21,303 bases of DNA from an uncultured Bacilli bacterium (GCA_934086255.1 CAKOIB010000007.1:1-21303); one strand, 5' to 3'. Shown: positions 7,611 through 15,577, numbered from the stretch's first letter. The notes: a model not told the origin generated them from the letters alone. Translations and numbers: made by a program.

Positions 7611-8285
7611 AGCACAATCTTCCATACTAAGAGGTATTTTATAATTAGTAGTCTTTCCATCAAAAGAAGTAGCATTAATCTCAATAAACATATCCAAATC
7701 CTTACAAACATTCTTATAATTCGAAGTCACAAAACTAACTCCTTTTAAAAACTCCTCTAAAGTAACATTCTTATTATTAGAATAATCACACTCCTTTACC
7801 TTAACAGTAACATCACCATGACTCTCATATAAATTACAAGTAATTAAACTATACTTAGTAACATCATCCCCACCACAATAATCTATACTAGATACATATA
7901 TCGAAGACTTATCCTTATTATAAGAAATACTACCAGTAATATTAAAATCATTACAAGAAGAAGACAAAGTCTTAAAATTAAAATCATTATCATGAAAAAA
8001 TATACAATGAATAATACAAAAAAGTATAAAAATACCAAATACTACAAAAAGAACCTTATAATTAAAACCCTTTTTACTAGATCTTCCCTCAAGTAAATCA
8101 TCAATATTAACATTAAACTCTTTACTAATTTGCTTTAAAATCATAATATCTGGAATACACTTACCATTCTCCCACTTACTAACAGCCTGATAAGTAACAC
8201 CAAGCTTATCTGCAAAATCTTTTTGAGTAAGACCATTATCAGTCCTTATTTTCTTTATAAACTTTCCAATCTTTTCCTGTTCCAT
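7605..8285 (-). CDS. XRE-family transcriptional regulator with membrane helix and cysteine-rich outer domain
   Basis: A 226-residue one-component regulator. Residues 6-66 form a classic XRE/HTH_3 DNA-binding domain (IRTDNGLTQKDFADKLGV, then TYQAVSKWENGKCIPD). A single membrane helix follows at about 77-97, then about 130 residues outside the cell. That outer part holds six cysteines (C111, C137, C150, C166, C194, C224), an even number that suggests disulfides. I do not recognise the outer domain. The ATG at 8285 has only a modest GTGATG site, nine bases after the mscL stop. Co-transcription with mscL and the thiol-redox operon just downstream suggest an envelope, osmotic or disulfide signal; the target promoter is not shown by sequence. 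Confidence 0.88.
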   Translation of the reverse strand: MEQEKIGKFIKKIRTDNGLTQKDFADKLGVTYQAVSKWENGKCIPDIMILKQISKEFNVNIDDLLEGRSSKKGFNYKVLFVVFGIFILFCIIHCIFFHDNDFNFKTLSSSCNDFNITGSISYNKDKSSIYVSSIDYCGGDDVTKYSLITCNLYESHGDVTVKVKECDYSNNKNVTLEEFLKGVSFVTSNYKNVCKDLDMFIEINATSFDGKTTNYKIPLSMEDCAN

Positions 8286-8294
8286 AAAACATCA

Positions 8295-8675
8295 CTACTC
8301 TTTCTTCAATAAATCTCTAATCTCCTCAAGAAGAACAACCTCATCACTCTTCTTAGCAACTTCTTTAACTTCTTCTTTCTTACCAAAAAACTTATTTATA
8401 ATACTAATAAATATAAATATACAAAATGCAATAATTAAAAAATCTACTATATTCTGAATCAAAGAACCATACCTAATCTGTGCATCACCAACTTTTAAAA
8501 CAAGATTAGTAAAATCATGCCCACCAATCAAAACACCAATAAGAGGCATAAATAAATCATTAACTAAACTAGAAACAATCTTTGAAAAAGCACCACCGAT
8601 TAAAACACCAACTGCTAAATCAATAACATTTCCACGTTCAATAAACTTCTTAAATTCATCAAAAAACTTCTTCAT
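8295..8675 (-). CDS. mscL: Large-conductance mechanosensitive channel MscL
   Basis: MscL is a pentameric membrane channel that opens under high tension and releases solutes during osmotic downshock. The protein has 126 residues. Seen: the N-terminal amphipathic helix MKKFFDEFKKFIERGNV, the pore helix with AVGVLIGGAFSKIVSSLVNDL (two segments near 21-41), a loop, the second helix near 73-95, and a charged C-terminal helix (VVLLEEIRDLLKKE). The start at 8675 has GGTGATATT upstream; an ATG 24 bases further out lacks a site. It is the first gene of a two-gene operon with the transmembrane regulator, and is divergent from clpB. Confidence 0.97.
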   Translation of the reverse strand: MKKFFDEFKKFIERGNVIDLAVGVLIGGAFSKIVSSLVNDLFMPLIGVLIGGHDFTNLVLKVGDAQIRYGSLIQNIVDFLIIAFCIFIFISIINKFFGKKEEVKEVAKKSDEVVLLEEIRDLLKKE

Positions 8676-8690
8676 AATATCACCAAATAA

Positions 8691-8719
8691 AGTATACAAT
8701 ATCTAAATAATAAATGCAA
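8691..8719 (-). promoter_or_regulatory. Promoter for mscL operon
   Basis: Minus strand: TTGCAT (8719-8714), 17-base spacer, TATACT (8696-8691). The -10 matches 5 of 6 and the -35 only TTG. The transcript leader would be very short, beginning close to the GGTGAT site. Confidence 0.5.
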
Positions 8720-8762
8720 TAATTCACATACTAATTAAAGATGAAAAAAGAATCAAAAAAAA

Positions 8763-8789
8763 TTAGCACTCTCACTTGACAAGTGCTAA
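8763..8789 (+). promoter_or_regulatory. CIRCE operator (HrcA binding site)
   Basis: TTAGCACTC, nine bases, AAGTGCTAA: the CIRCE inverted repeat with a single mismatch (A for G at 8781) from the consensus. It overlaps the clpB -35 box, so HrcA binding would block RNA polymerase. It lies upstream of the predicted transcription start, acting as DNA only. No hrcA gene is in this window. Confidence 0.93.
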
Positions 8790-8803
8790 AAATGTGATAT
8801 AAT
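8776..8803 (+). promoter_or_regulatory. Sigma-A promoter of clpB, embedded in CIRCE
   Basis: TTGACA at 8776-8781 and TATAAT at 8798-8803, both perfect, with a 16-base spacer, and TGA directly before the -10 giving an extended -10. This is the strongest promoter on the plus strand here and is expected to be active when HrcA leaves the CIRCE. Confidence 0.9.
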
Positions 8804-8829
8804 ATATGTGTAAAAGGGAGGTAATACAT

Positions 8830-10923
8830 ATGAATATGAATTATGAAGAAGAAAAAAATCCATTAGAAAAATATGGACGAAATATAAACGAACAAGTAAA
8901 ACAAGGTAAAATGGATCCCATAATAGGTAGAGACGAAGAAATAAGAAACATTACAAGAATCTTATCTAGAAAAACAAAAAATAACCCTGTTTTAATCGGT
9001 GAACCAGGTGTTGGTAAAACCGCAATTATCGAAGGCCTTGCCCAAAGAATAGTCAAAAACGACATTCCTGAATGCTTAAAAGATAAAATAATTTGGGAAT
9101 TAGACATGGCATCCCTAATCGCCGGTGCTAAATACCGTGGTGAATTCGAAGAAAGACTTAAAAACGTCTTAAACGAAGTAAAAAAATCAAATGGACAAAT
9201 AATAATGTTTATCGATGAAATCCATACAATCGTAGGATCAGGCGGTGTTGAAGGCGCAATGGATACATCAAACATCCTAAAACCAATGCTTGCCCGTGGT
9301 GAAATAAAAGTAATCGGTGCAACTACTCTAAACGAATATAGAAAATACATCGAAAAAGACGGAGCACTAGAAAGAAGATTTCAAAAAGTAAAAATATCAG
9401 AACCAACAGTCGAAGATACAATCACAATCCTTCGTGGTCTAAAAGAAAGATTTGAAATCCATCACGGAGTTACAATTCAAGACAAAGCACTAGTATCCGC
9501 AGCTGTAATGTCAAACAGATACATAACAGACAGATACTTACCAGACAAAGCAATAGACCTAATCGATGAAGCATGCGCAACAATAAGAGTACAAATGGAT
9601 TCAGTTCCAAACGAATTAGACGAACTAACAAGAAACATTATGCGTCTTGAAATAGAAAAACAAGCCCTAAAAAAAGAAAAAGATGAACTTTCTAAACAAA
9701 GACTAAACAAAATAGATGAAGAATTAGTAACACTAAAAGAAAAAGAAAACATCTTAAAATCAAAATGGGAAGAAGAAAAGAAAACAAATAGAAAAATAAA
9801 AGAACTAAAACAAGAAATCGAACATAAAAAGTTTGAACTTGAACAAGCAGAAAATAACTATGACTTAGAAACTGCAGCAAGATTAAAACACGGAACAATT
9901 CCTAAACTAGAACAACAACTAGAGGAAAAAAGAAAAGAAACTTCTAACCAAATACTAAGCGAAACAGTAACCGAAGAAAAAGTAGCAGAAATAATCGCTA
10001 AATGGACTAATATTCCAGTAAGTAAACTTATAAGTAGCGAAAAAGAAAAACTTCTAAACCTAGAACAAAACATGAAAAAAAGAGTTAAAGGTCAAGACGA
10101 AGCCCTTCACTTAGTATCCGAAGCGATCATAAAATCAAGAAGCGGTATAAAAGATCCAAATAAACCAATTGGCTCATTCATGTTTCTAGGACCAACCGGA
10201 GTAGGTAAAACCGAAGTAGCAAGAACACTAGCTTATGAACTATTTGATGATGAAAAACACATGATAAGAATCGATATGTCAGAATACATGGAAAAATTCT
10301 CTACTTCAAGACTAATAGGTTCCCCTCCAGGATACGTTGGATACGATGAAGGTGGACAATTAACCGAAGCAGTAAGAAGAAACCCATATAGTATTGTCCT
10401 ATTTGATGAAATAGAAAAAGCCCATCCTGAAGTATTAAACCTATTACTTCAAATACTAGACGATGGACGAATAACAGATTCCAATGGTAGAACAGTAGAC
10501 TTCAAAAACACAATAATTATTATGACATCAAACATTGGTAGTGATCACGTTCTAGAAAACAATAAAAACGAAGTATTAAAAGAATTAAAACAAATACTAA
10601 AACCAGAATTCATAAACAGAATAGATGAAATAATAGTATTCAATCAATTAACAAAAGACGTAATGTACGAAATACTAGACAAACTAATTAAAAACCTAGA
10701 ACAAAGACTAAGCGACAAACAAATAAAAATACAATTAACGCAAAAAGCAAAAGACCACTTAGTAGAACAAGGATATGATCCATCATTTGGTGCAAGACCA
10801 CTAAAAAGAGTTGTCTCAAAACAAATCGAAGAAGTTATAGCACACAAAATAATAAACGATGAAATAACACCAGGACAAACAATAACATTTGATTATCAAA
10901 ATAACAAAATTGAGGTTAAATAA
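8830..10923 (+). CDS. clpB: ATP-dependent chaperone ClpB lacking the N-terminal domain
   Basis: ClpB is a hexameric AAA+ disaggregase that works with DnaK. The protein has 697 residues, short against about 860, because the N-terminal Clp_N substrate domain is missing; it begins at NPLEKYGRNINEQVKQGKMDPIIGR. Seen: first AAA+ module with Walker A GEPGVGKT (57-64), pore loop KYRG (101-104), Walker B ending in D129-E130, and ERRF arginine region; a coiled-coil middle domain at about 260-380; second module with Walker A GPTGVGKT (454-461), pore loop GYVG (501-504), Walker B D526-E527, and sensor-2 GARPLKR (654-660). No ClpC/ClpA-type ClpP-binding loop is evident. The start at 8830 has GGGAGG eight bases upstream. 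It stands alone behind a CIRCE-controlled promoter and ends in a terminator. Short ClpB is known in mycoplasmas. Confidence 0.97.
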   Translation: MNMNYEEEKNPLEKYGRNINEQVKQGKMDPIIGRDEEIRNITRILSRKTKNNPVLIGEPGVGKTAIIEGLAQRIVKNDIPECLKDKIIWELDMASLIAGAKYRGEFEERLKNVLNEVKKSNGQIIMFIDEIHTIVGSGGVEGAMDTSNILKPMLARGEIKVIGATTLNEYRKYIEKDGALERRFQKVKISEPTVEDTITILRGLKERFEIHHGVTIQDKALVSAAVMSNRYITDRYLPDKAIDLIDEACATIRVQMDSVPNELDELTRNIMRLEIEKQALKKEKDELSKQRLNKIDEELVTLKEKENILKSKWEEEKKTNRKIKELKQEIEHKKFELEQAENNYDLETAARLKHGTIPKLEQQLEEKRKETSNQILSETVTEEKVAEIIAKWTNIPVSKLISSEKEKLLNLEQNMKKRVKGQDEALHLVSEAIIKSRSGIKDPNKPIGSFMFLGPTGVGKTEVARTLAYELFDDEKHMIRIDMSEYMEKFSTSRLIGSPPGYVGYDEGGQLTEAVRRNPYSIVLFDEIEKAHPEVLNLLLQILDDGRITDSNGRTVDFKNTIIIMTSNIGSDHVLENNKNEVLKELKQILKPEFINRIDEIIVFNQLTKDVMYEILDKLIKNLEQRLSDKQIKIQLTQKAKDHLVEQGYDPSFGARPLKRVVSKQIEEVIAHKIINDEITPGQTITFDYQNNKIEVK

Positions 10924-10932
10924 CCTCTTTTT
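10912..10932 (+). terminator. Terminator of clpB
   Basis: Stem GAGGTT/AACCTC, 4-base loop, followed by five T. The clpB stop codon TAA (10921-10923) lies in the loop and 3' arm. Confidence 0.8.
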
Positions 10933-10958
10933 GTTTACATTAAATAAAACAAAACATT

Positions 10959-10995
10959 TGATTATTATACAAAATAATGATAAGATAAATATAGT
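10959..10995 (+). promoter_or_regulatory. Candidate rubrerythrin promoter region with inverted repeat
   Basis: Possible boxes are TTGATT (10959-10964) with TAAGAT (10981-10986, 16-base spacer), or TATAGT (10990-10995) without a good -35. ATTATT (10961-10966) and AATAAT (10973-10978) form an inverted repeat across this stretch and could be an operator, for example for a Fur/PerR-type regulator. The spacing does not match the 7-1-7 PerR box and such repeats arise easily in AT-rich DNA. Confidence 0.3.
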
Positions 10996-11022
10996 CTATA
11001 AGACAAAAAAGGAGGAAAAATT

Positions 11023-11565
11023 ATGGAATTAAAAGGAAGCAAAACAGAAGCTAATTTAATGTCAGCATTCGCTGGAGAATCTCAAGCAAGAAACAAATAC
11101 ACTTACTATGCATCAAAAGCTAGAAAAGATGGATATGAACAAATAGCAGAAATCTTCGAAGAAACTGCTAATAACGAAAAAGAACATGCAAAACTATGGT
11201 TTAAAGAACTACACAATGGTGAAGTACCATCTACACTAGAAAACCTAAAAGATGCCGCAGCAGGAGAAAACTACGAATGGACTGACATGTATCAAGAATT
11301 TGCAAAAACTGCAAAAGAAGAAGGATTCACTAGAATAGCATACCTTTTCGAAGAAGTTGCTAAAATCGAAAAAGAACATGAAGAAAGATACTTAACTCTT
11401 CTAAAAAATATTGAAGACGATTCCGTTTTCCATAAAAACGAAGATAAAATATGGATATGTAGAAACTGTGGACACGTATATATAGGAAAAGATGCTCTTG
11501 AAATCTGCCCTGTATGTAAACATCCAAAAAGTTTTATGGAAGTAAAAAAAGATAACTATAAATAA
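11023..11565 (+). CDS. rbr: Rubrerythrin (diiron peroxidase)
   Basis: Rubrerythrin reduces hydrogen peroxide in the cytoplasm of anaerobes. Residues 1-135 form the ferritin-like four-helix diiron domain, with E19, the ExxH pair E52/H55, E92 and the second ExxH E116/H119. Residues 143-172 form the rubredoxin-like domain with two CxxC pairs (C146/C149 and C162/C165) to hold one iron. At 180 residues it is of normal length and domain order. The start at 11023 follows a strong AAGGAGG at 11009-11017. It is a single-gene unit between the terminators of clpB and its own. This is good evidence that the host meets oxygen only as a stress. Confidence 0.97.
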   Translation: MELKGSKTEANLMSAFAGESQARNKYTYYASKARKDGYEQIAEIFEETANNEKEHAKLWFKELHNGEVPSTLENLKDAAAGENYEWTDMYQEFAKTAKEEGFTRIAYLFEEVAKIEKEHEERYLTLLKNIEDDSVFHKNEDKIWICRNCGHVYIGKDALEICPVCKHPKSFMEVKKDNYK

Positions 11566-11589
11566 GATATAAATATTATATCTTTTTTT
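11564..11589 (+). terminator. Terminator of rubrerythrin
   Basis: Stem AAGATATA/TATATCTT (11564-11571 with 11577-11584), 5-base loop, running into seven T (11583-11589). The TAA stop (11563-11565) touches the stem base. Confidence 0.75.
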
Positions 11590-11628
11590 ATAAAAACATA
11601 TAATTAATAGAAAGAAGGAAGGAATAAT

Positions 11629-13389
11629 ATGTGTGGAATAGTAGGATACAAAGGTAACAATAATAATGCTATAAAAGTAGTAATCGAAGGACTAGAAAAC
11701 TTAGAATATAGAGGCTACGATTCAGCAGGTATAGCCTACCTAAAAGACAAAAAAATAATTATAGAAAAAGAAGCAGGAAGAATAAAAAATCTAAAAAATA
11801 AACTAAATCCAAAAGACAAATCAAACCTTGCAATTGGACACACTAGATGGGCAACCCATGGCAACCCAACAAAAACTAATGCCCATCCCCATCAAGTAGG
11901 AAAAATAACCATGGTACATAACGGTATAATAGAAAATTACTTAACTCTAAAAGAAGAACTAATAAAAAACAATTATACCTTTAAAAGCGATACTGATACT
12001 GAAATAGCATGCGCTTACCTAGACTATCTTTATAAACAAGAAAAAGACATTCTGAAATCATTACAAAGCCTACAAAAAGCAATAAAAGGATCATATGCAT
12101 TTGGAATAATATGCGAAGATGATAAAGACCATTTATATGCACTAAGATCATCAAGTCCTTTAATAATAGCACTAGGAAAAAACGAAAACTATATAGCATC
12201 AGACGTACCTGCAATACTTAAATATACAAATAAATACATAATTTTAGAAAACTATGAAATAGCTAAAATAAGTAGTAATAATATAACCATTTATAACAAA
12301 AACCTACAAGAAGTAAACAAAACAATAAACACCTATGAAGGAACATATGAATCAAGCATAAAAGGAGACTACGAACACTTCATGCTAAAAGAAATAAATG
12401 AAGAACCAGACACATTTGAAAAAACCATAAACAACTGCTTAGAAAACAATTTCAAAGACATAGACTTAAAAAAATACACAAACATTCACATAGTAGCATG
12501 TGGTTCTGCATACCATGCTGGACTAGTAGGAAAAAACTTAATTGAAAAATATGCAAACATTAAAGTATACACCCAAGTAGCAAGTGAATATAGATATGAA
12601 AAAACATTTTACTATAAGAATACGCTAGTCATTTTAATATCTCAATCTGGTGAAACAGCAGACACATTAGCAGCCTTAAGAAAGGCAAAAGATAATAACA
12701 TTGACACTTTAAGTATAGTAAATGTTTTCTCATCTAGCATTGCAAGAGAATCAAAATACGTAATCTATACTAAAGCAGGATGTGAAATTGCAGTAGCAAC
12801 AACAAAAGCATACCTTGCTCAATTAACAGTATTAATTGCTCTAACACTAAGTCTAACAGATAAACAAATAAATAAAGAAGAAATAACAAACTTAAAAAAC
12901 GAAATAACAAACCTAATAAAAAAAGATTACAAAACTATAGCAAATAAAATATATAAAGCCAAAAACATATTCTTCATAGGAAGAGGAATTGACTATGCAC
13001 TTTGTATGGAAGGATCATTAAAACTAAAAGAAATATCATACATAAACAGCGTAGCCTATCAAGCCGGAGAACTAAAACACGGTACAATATCCCTAATCGA
13101 AGAAAATACTCCAGTAATAGCAATACTAACCGAAGAAGACCTTATAGAAAAAACAATAAGTAATATTAAAGAAGTAAAAGCACGCGGTGCACATACAATA
13201 ATAATTACAAACAAAGACATACAAGGAGATTTCTACGATGAAAAAATAATAATTCCTAAAACAAATGAATTATTCCAACAATTACTTACAATAATACCAC
13301 TTCAACTAATAGCATACGAAGTAGCAAAACTAAACAACTGTGACATAGACAAACCAAAAAACCTAGCAAAATCAGTCACTGTAGAATAA
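11629..13389 (+). CDS. glmS: Glutamine-fructose-6-phosphate aminotransferase (isomerizing)
   Basis: GlmS makes glucosamine-6-phosphate from fructose-6-phosphate and glutamine, the first step to UDP-GlcNAc for wall and glycan synthesis. 586 residues, near the usual 600. Seen: the Ntn-type glutaminase domain starting MCGIVGY with nucleophile C2, EYRGYDSAGIA near 26-36 and GHTRWATHG near 70-78; then two SIS sugar-isomerase domains (IVACGSAYHAGLVGK; FIGRGIDYALCMEGSLKLKE) and the conserved end KPKNLAKSVTVE. The start at 11629 has GAAGGAAGGA upstream. Only 63 bases separate it from the rubrerythrin stop, so there is no room for a glmS ribozyme. TATAAT at 11599-11604 could be a -10, without a clear -35. 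Confidence 0.97.
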   Translation: MCGIVGYKGNNNNAIKVVIEGLENLEYRGYDSAGIAYLKDKKIIIEKEAGRIKNLKNKLNPKDKSNLAIGHTRWATHGNPTKTNAHPHQVGKITMVHNGIIENYLTLKEELIKNNYTFKSDTDTEIACAYLDYLYKQEKDILKSLQSLQKAIKGSYAFGIICEDDKDHLYALRSSSPLIIALGKNENYIASDVPAILKYTNKYIILENYEIAKISSNNITIYNKNLQEVNKTINTYEGTYESSIKGDYEHFMLKEINEEPDTFEKTINNCLENNFKDIDLKKYTNIHIVACGSAYHAGLVGKNLIEKYANIKVYTQVASEYRYEKTFYYKNTLVILISQSGETADTLAALRKAKDNNIDTLSIVNVFSSSIARESKYVIYTKAGCEIAVATTKAYLAQLTVLIALTLSLTDKQINKEEITNLKNEITNLIKKDYKTIANKIYKAKNIFFIGRGIDYALCMEGSLKLKEISYINSVAYQAGELKHGTISLIEENTPVIAILTEEDLIEKTISNIKEVKARGAHTIIITNKDIQGDFYDEKIIIPKTNELFQQLLTIIPLQLIAYEVAKLNNCDIDKPKNLAKSVTVE

Positions 13390-13413
13390 AAGGATAGCCA
13401 AAACTATCCTTTT
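13388..13413. terminator. Bidirectional terminator between glmS and htrA
   Basis: Ten-base-pair stem AAAAGGATAG/CTATCCTTTT around a 6-base loop, with A run on one side and T run on the other, so it works in both directions. The stop codons of both convergent genes (13387-13389 and 13406-13404) lie in or at the stem. Confidence 0.88.
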
Positions 13414-14519
13414 AATTTTCCTAAAACAATTTCCTTAGTAACACTCTTACCATTTCTAATAAATGTAATAGATACTCTATCCCCTGCTTTATGCTTATAA
13501 AGTTCATACCTTAAGTATGCAATATTATCAGTAGACTCCCCACCAAGTTTGGTGATGACATCACCCTTTACTAAAACACCATTAACACAAGAATCCCTCT
13601 CAACATCAGCAACAACTACCCCAGAAACAATCGAAGTACTAATATCAATATCAAAATACCTTGAATAAGAAGCATCACTAACATTATACATCCTAATACC
13701 TAAATATGGTCTTTCAATAGCACCACCATTTTCAAAAACAGAAATATTAGACATTACATCCTCAATCGGAAGAGCAAAACCCATTCCCTCAATTTCACTC
13801 TTAACAATTTTTAAAGAATTAATACCAATTACTTTTCCATTTGAATCAACCAAAGGACCACCACTATTACCAGGATTAATTGATGCATCAGTTTGTAAAA
13901 CCTTTAAAACATAATCATCAACACTACTATTTGATGATGAAAGCGACAAACTAACAAGTCTATTTTTACCAGATAATATTCCACGAGTTACAGTACCTCT
14001 ATATTGATAATCAACCGGAGTACCAACAGTAAATAAAGTATCCCCTAAACGAGCCTTAGAACTATCACCTATCTCCGCTACTTTTAATACATCAGAAGAA
14101 TTAATCTTTAAAACAGCAACATCTAAATACTCATCACCACCAACATAAGAAGCATTAATAACCTTATCATCACTTCTTACAACCTTAAGCGAAGTATTAC
14201 CATTAACAACATGATAATTAGTAAGAATATAACCATTCTTAGAATCAACCTTATAACAAAAACCAGTACCAGTCGAATACAATTTATTATTTTTATAATT
14301 TTGTATTAAAAACACCGATTTATAAACCTTATCAACAGCATCCGCTATACCCTTATCAGTAACAGTAACCTTATTTTCACAATTTGTATAACACGTACCA
14401 TTACTCGAAGTATTAACAGTAAAAAGTTCATCTTTATAAACATATATACCACCAACAGTAACAAATATACCAAGTAAAAATATTAAAATATAACTAAGCG
14501 TTTTCTTATCATTATTCAC
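13404..14519 (-). CDS. htrA: Membrane-anchored HtrA/DegP-family serine protease
   Basis: A 371-residue envelope protease. Seen: one N-terminal membrane helix (about 8-28), a short linker with two cysteines (C43, C47), a trypsin-like domain with catalytic H103 (TNYHVV), D133 (EYLDVAVL) and S219 (NPGNSGGPL), and a C-terminal PDZ domain (about 270-368, beginning PYLGIRMYNV). HtrA degrades misfolded secreted proteins. The start is a GTG at 14519, directly after the stop of the Abi_2 gene, with GGAG nine bases before it inside that gene, so the two are coupled. The extra cysteines (also C88 and C311) are notable for an extracytoplasmic protein and could be clients of the thiol-redox proteins in this window. 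Confidence 0.93.
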   Translation of the reverse strand: MNNDKKTLSYILIFLLGIFVTVGGIYVYKDELFTVNTSSNGTCYTNCENKVTVTDKGIADAVDKVYKSVFLIQNYKNNKLYSTGTGFCYKVDSKNGYILTNYHVVNGNTSLKVVRSDDKVINASYVGGDEYLDVAVLKINSSDVLKVAEIGDSSKARLGDTLFTVGTPVDYQYRGTVTRGILSGKNRLVSLSLSSSNSSVDDYVLKVLQTDASINPGNSGGPLVDSNGKVIGINSLKIVKSEIEGMGFALPIEDVMSNISVFENGGAIERPYLGIRMYNVSDASYSRYFDIDISTSIVSGVVVADVERDSCVNGVLVKGDVITKLGGESTDNIAYLRYELYKHKAGDRVSITFIRNGKSVTKEIVLGKLKG

Positions 14520-15467
14520 CTAAAACAACTCCTTTTTCTCTATATCAACAATATCCATATAATTATTAGGAAATCCCATTCTATCAAGAACCTTATCAAT
14601 AGGAATACTCCTTAAATTAAACTCTAAATTACTAATTGCTTTATCAACTTCATTAATCATATCCTTAACTTCATTATCCTTAAGCAAAGACTTTAAAATT
14701 ATAACAAGAGCATATAAATCATTCTTACCATATATAAACTCATTATCCATCATAGGAATATTAAGTATTCTATGATATTTAGTATCATTAATATACTTTT
14801 GAGTTCTATTATCAAACATTATATCCTCATGAGCACATAAATTACGATAATTAGAAAGTATAACCAAGTAATTAGAAAAAACATCTATATCCAAATCATA
14901 CAAATCAACAATCTCATACTGATCCTCTTTCTTTAAAACAGAAAAAAGTTCCGAAACAATTCCAAAAGACAACACTTTAACAAGAACCCATAAAGGAATA
15001 TAACCATAATTATTAACATAATGTTGAGTAGCAGCATGCTGAGTAGCATTAGTTTTAATCTGTCTTTTCATCTTAGATATAAGATCACTAACCTGCCTTC
15101 TCTTCGCACCATTATTAACAAAGTTATTTGGATTTAAATAATCTTTTTCTTTATAACCATATTTTTTAGACAATTGATAAGAAATAATAGATTTTACATT
15201 ATTCTCAACAATTAAAATATTTTTAAAAAATATACTTCTAAGCCTTCGATCAAATAAAAACAAACTATATAATTCCTCAATCTTAGTCCCAGGAATATAC
15301 ATACTATTATCTGAAGACTTCATAAACAAATGACGATACCCATTCAAAAAGAAATAATTTTCACGAAGTAATATTTCCTTAGCATAATCATAATTTTCTA
15401 TAACTAATCCTTTATTCTTAAGGATTTCAACTTGTTCATCTAAAGTTTTAAATATTTTCTTCCCCAT
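14520..15467 (-). CDS. Abi_2 family (AbiD/AbiF-like) HEPN protein
   Basis: A 315-residue soluble protein of the Abi_2 family, related to lactococcal AbiD/AbiF abortive-infection proteins. Seen: FDRRLRSIFFKNILIVENNVKSI near 72-94 (the family's early helix pair), a PLWVLVKVLSFGIVSELF segment near 158-175, and NYRNLCAHED near 206-215, giving the R-x4-H motif of HEPN ribonucleases (R208, H213). Established: HEPN proteins with this motif are often RNases, and Abi_2 proteins are linked to phage defence. A near-tandem ATQHAATQH occurs at 141-149. The ATG at 15467 has AGGAG upstream and a strong promoter of its own. No antitoxin gene is next to it. Its stop abuts the HtrA start with no gap. Whether it is defensive or a housekeeping homologue is open. 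Confidence 0.9.
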   Translation of the reverse strand: MGKKIFKTLDEQVEILKNKGLVIENYDYAKEILLRENYFFLNGYRHLFMKSSDNSMYIPGTKIEELYSLFLFDRRLRSIFFKNILIVENNVKSIISYQLSKKYGYKEKDYLNPNNFVNNGAKRRQVSDLISKMKRQIKTNATQHAATQHYVNNYGYIPLWVLVKVLSFGIVSELFSVLKKEDQYEIVDLYDLDIDVFSNYLVILSNYRNLCAHEDIMFDNRTQKYINDTKYHRILNIPMMDNEFIYGKNDLYALVIILKSLLKDNEVKDMINEVDKAISNLEFNLRSIPIDKVLDRMGFPNNYMDIVDIEKKELF

Positions 15468-15490
15468 ATCTTTATTCTCCTAACAATAAA

Positions 15491-15520
15491 ATTATAGCAC
15501 AAAAGACACATCACTTTCAA
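15491..15520 (-). promoter_or_regulatory. Strong promoter of Abi_2-htrA operon
   Basis: Minus strand: TTGAAA (15520-15515), 18-base spacer, TATAAT (15496-15491) preceded by TGC, an extended -10. The leader before the start codon would be only about 15-20 bases. Confidence 0.8.
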
Positions 15521-15550
15521 TAAAACAATATACAAAATTAAGACAAAAGA

Positions 15551-15577
15551 AAACCTTGAAATAAACATTTCAAGGTT
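15551..15577 (-). terminator. Terminator of rplM-rpsI operon
   Basis: Minus strand: eleven-base-pair stem AACCTTGAAAT/ATTTCAAGGTT (15577-15567 with 15562-15552), 4-base loop, then TTTCTTTT. It lies 12 bases after the rpsI stop codon. Confidence 0.9.

Noticed and set aside
8841..10847. Several minus-strand reading frames inside clpB
   Set aside because: Serine- and phenylalanine-rich complements of a fully intact ClpB, with no ribosome binding sites.
11590..11628. glmS ribozyme/riboswitch before glmS
   Set aside because: Only about 40 bases lie between the rubrerythrin terminator and the start codon, far too short for the ribozyme.
15009..15052. Near-tandem repeat coding ATQHAATQH in the Abi_2 protein
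   Set aside because: Only two short copies, probably a small in-frame duplication; too little to call a functional repeat.
15468..15550. An abiF-type structured RNA or RNA antitoxin in front of the Abi_2 gene
   Set aside because: The space holds the rpsI terminator and then a promoter close to the start codon; no conserved-looking structured RNA is visible and the leader is only about 15-20 bases.
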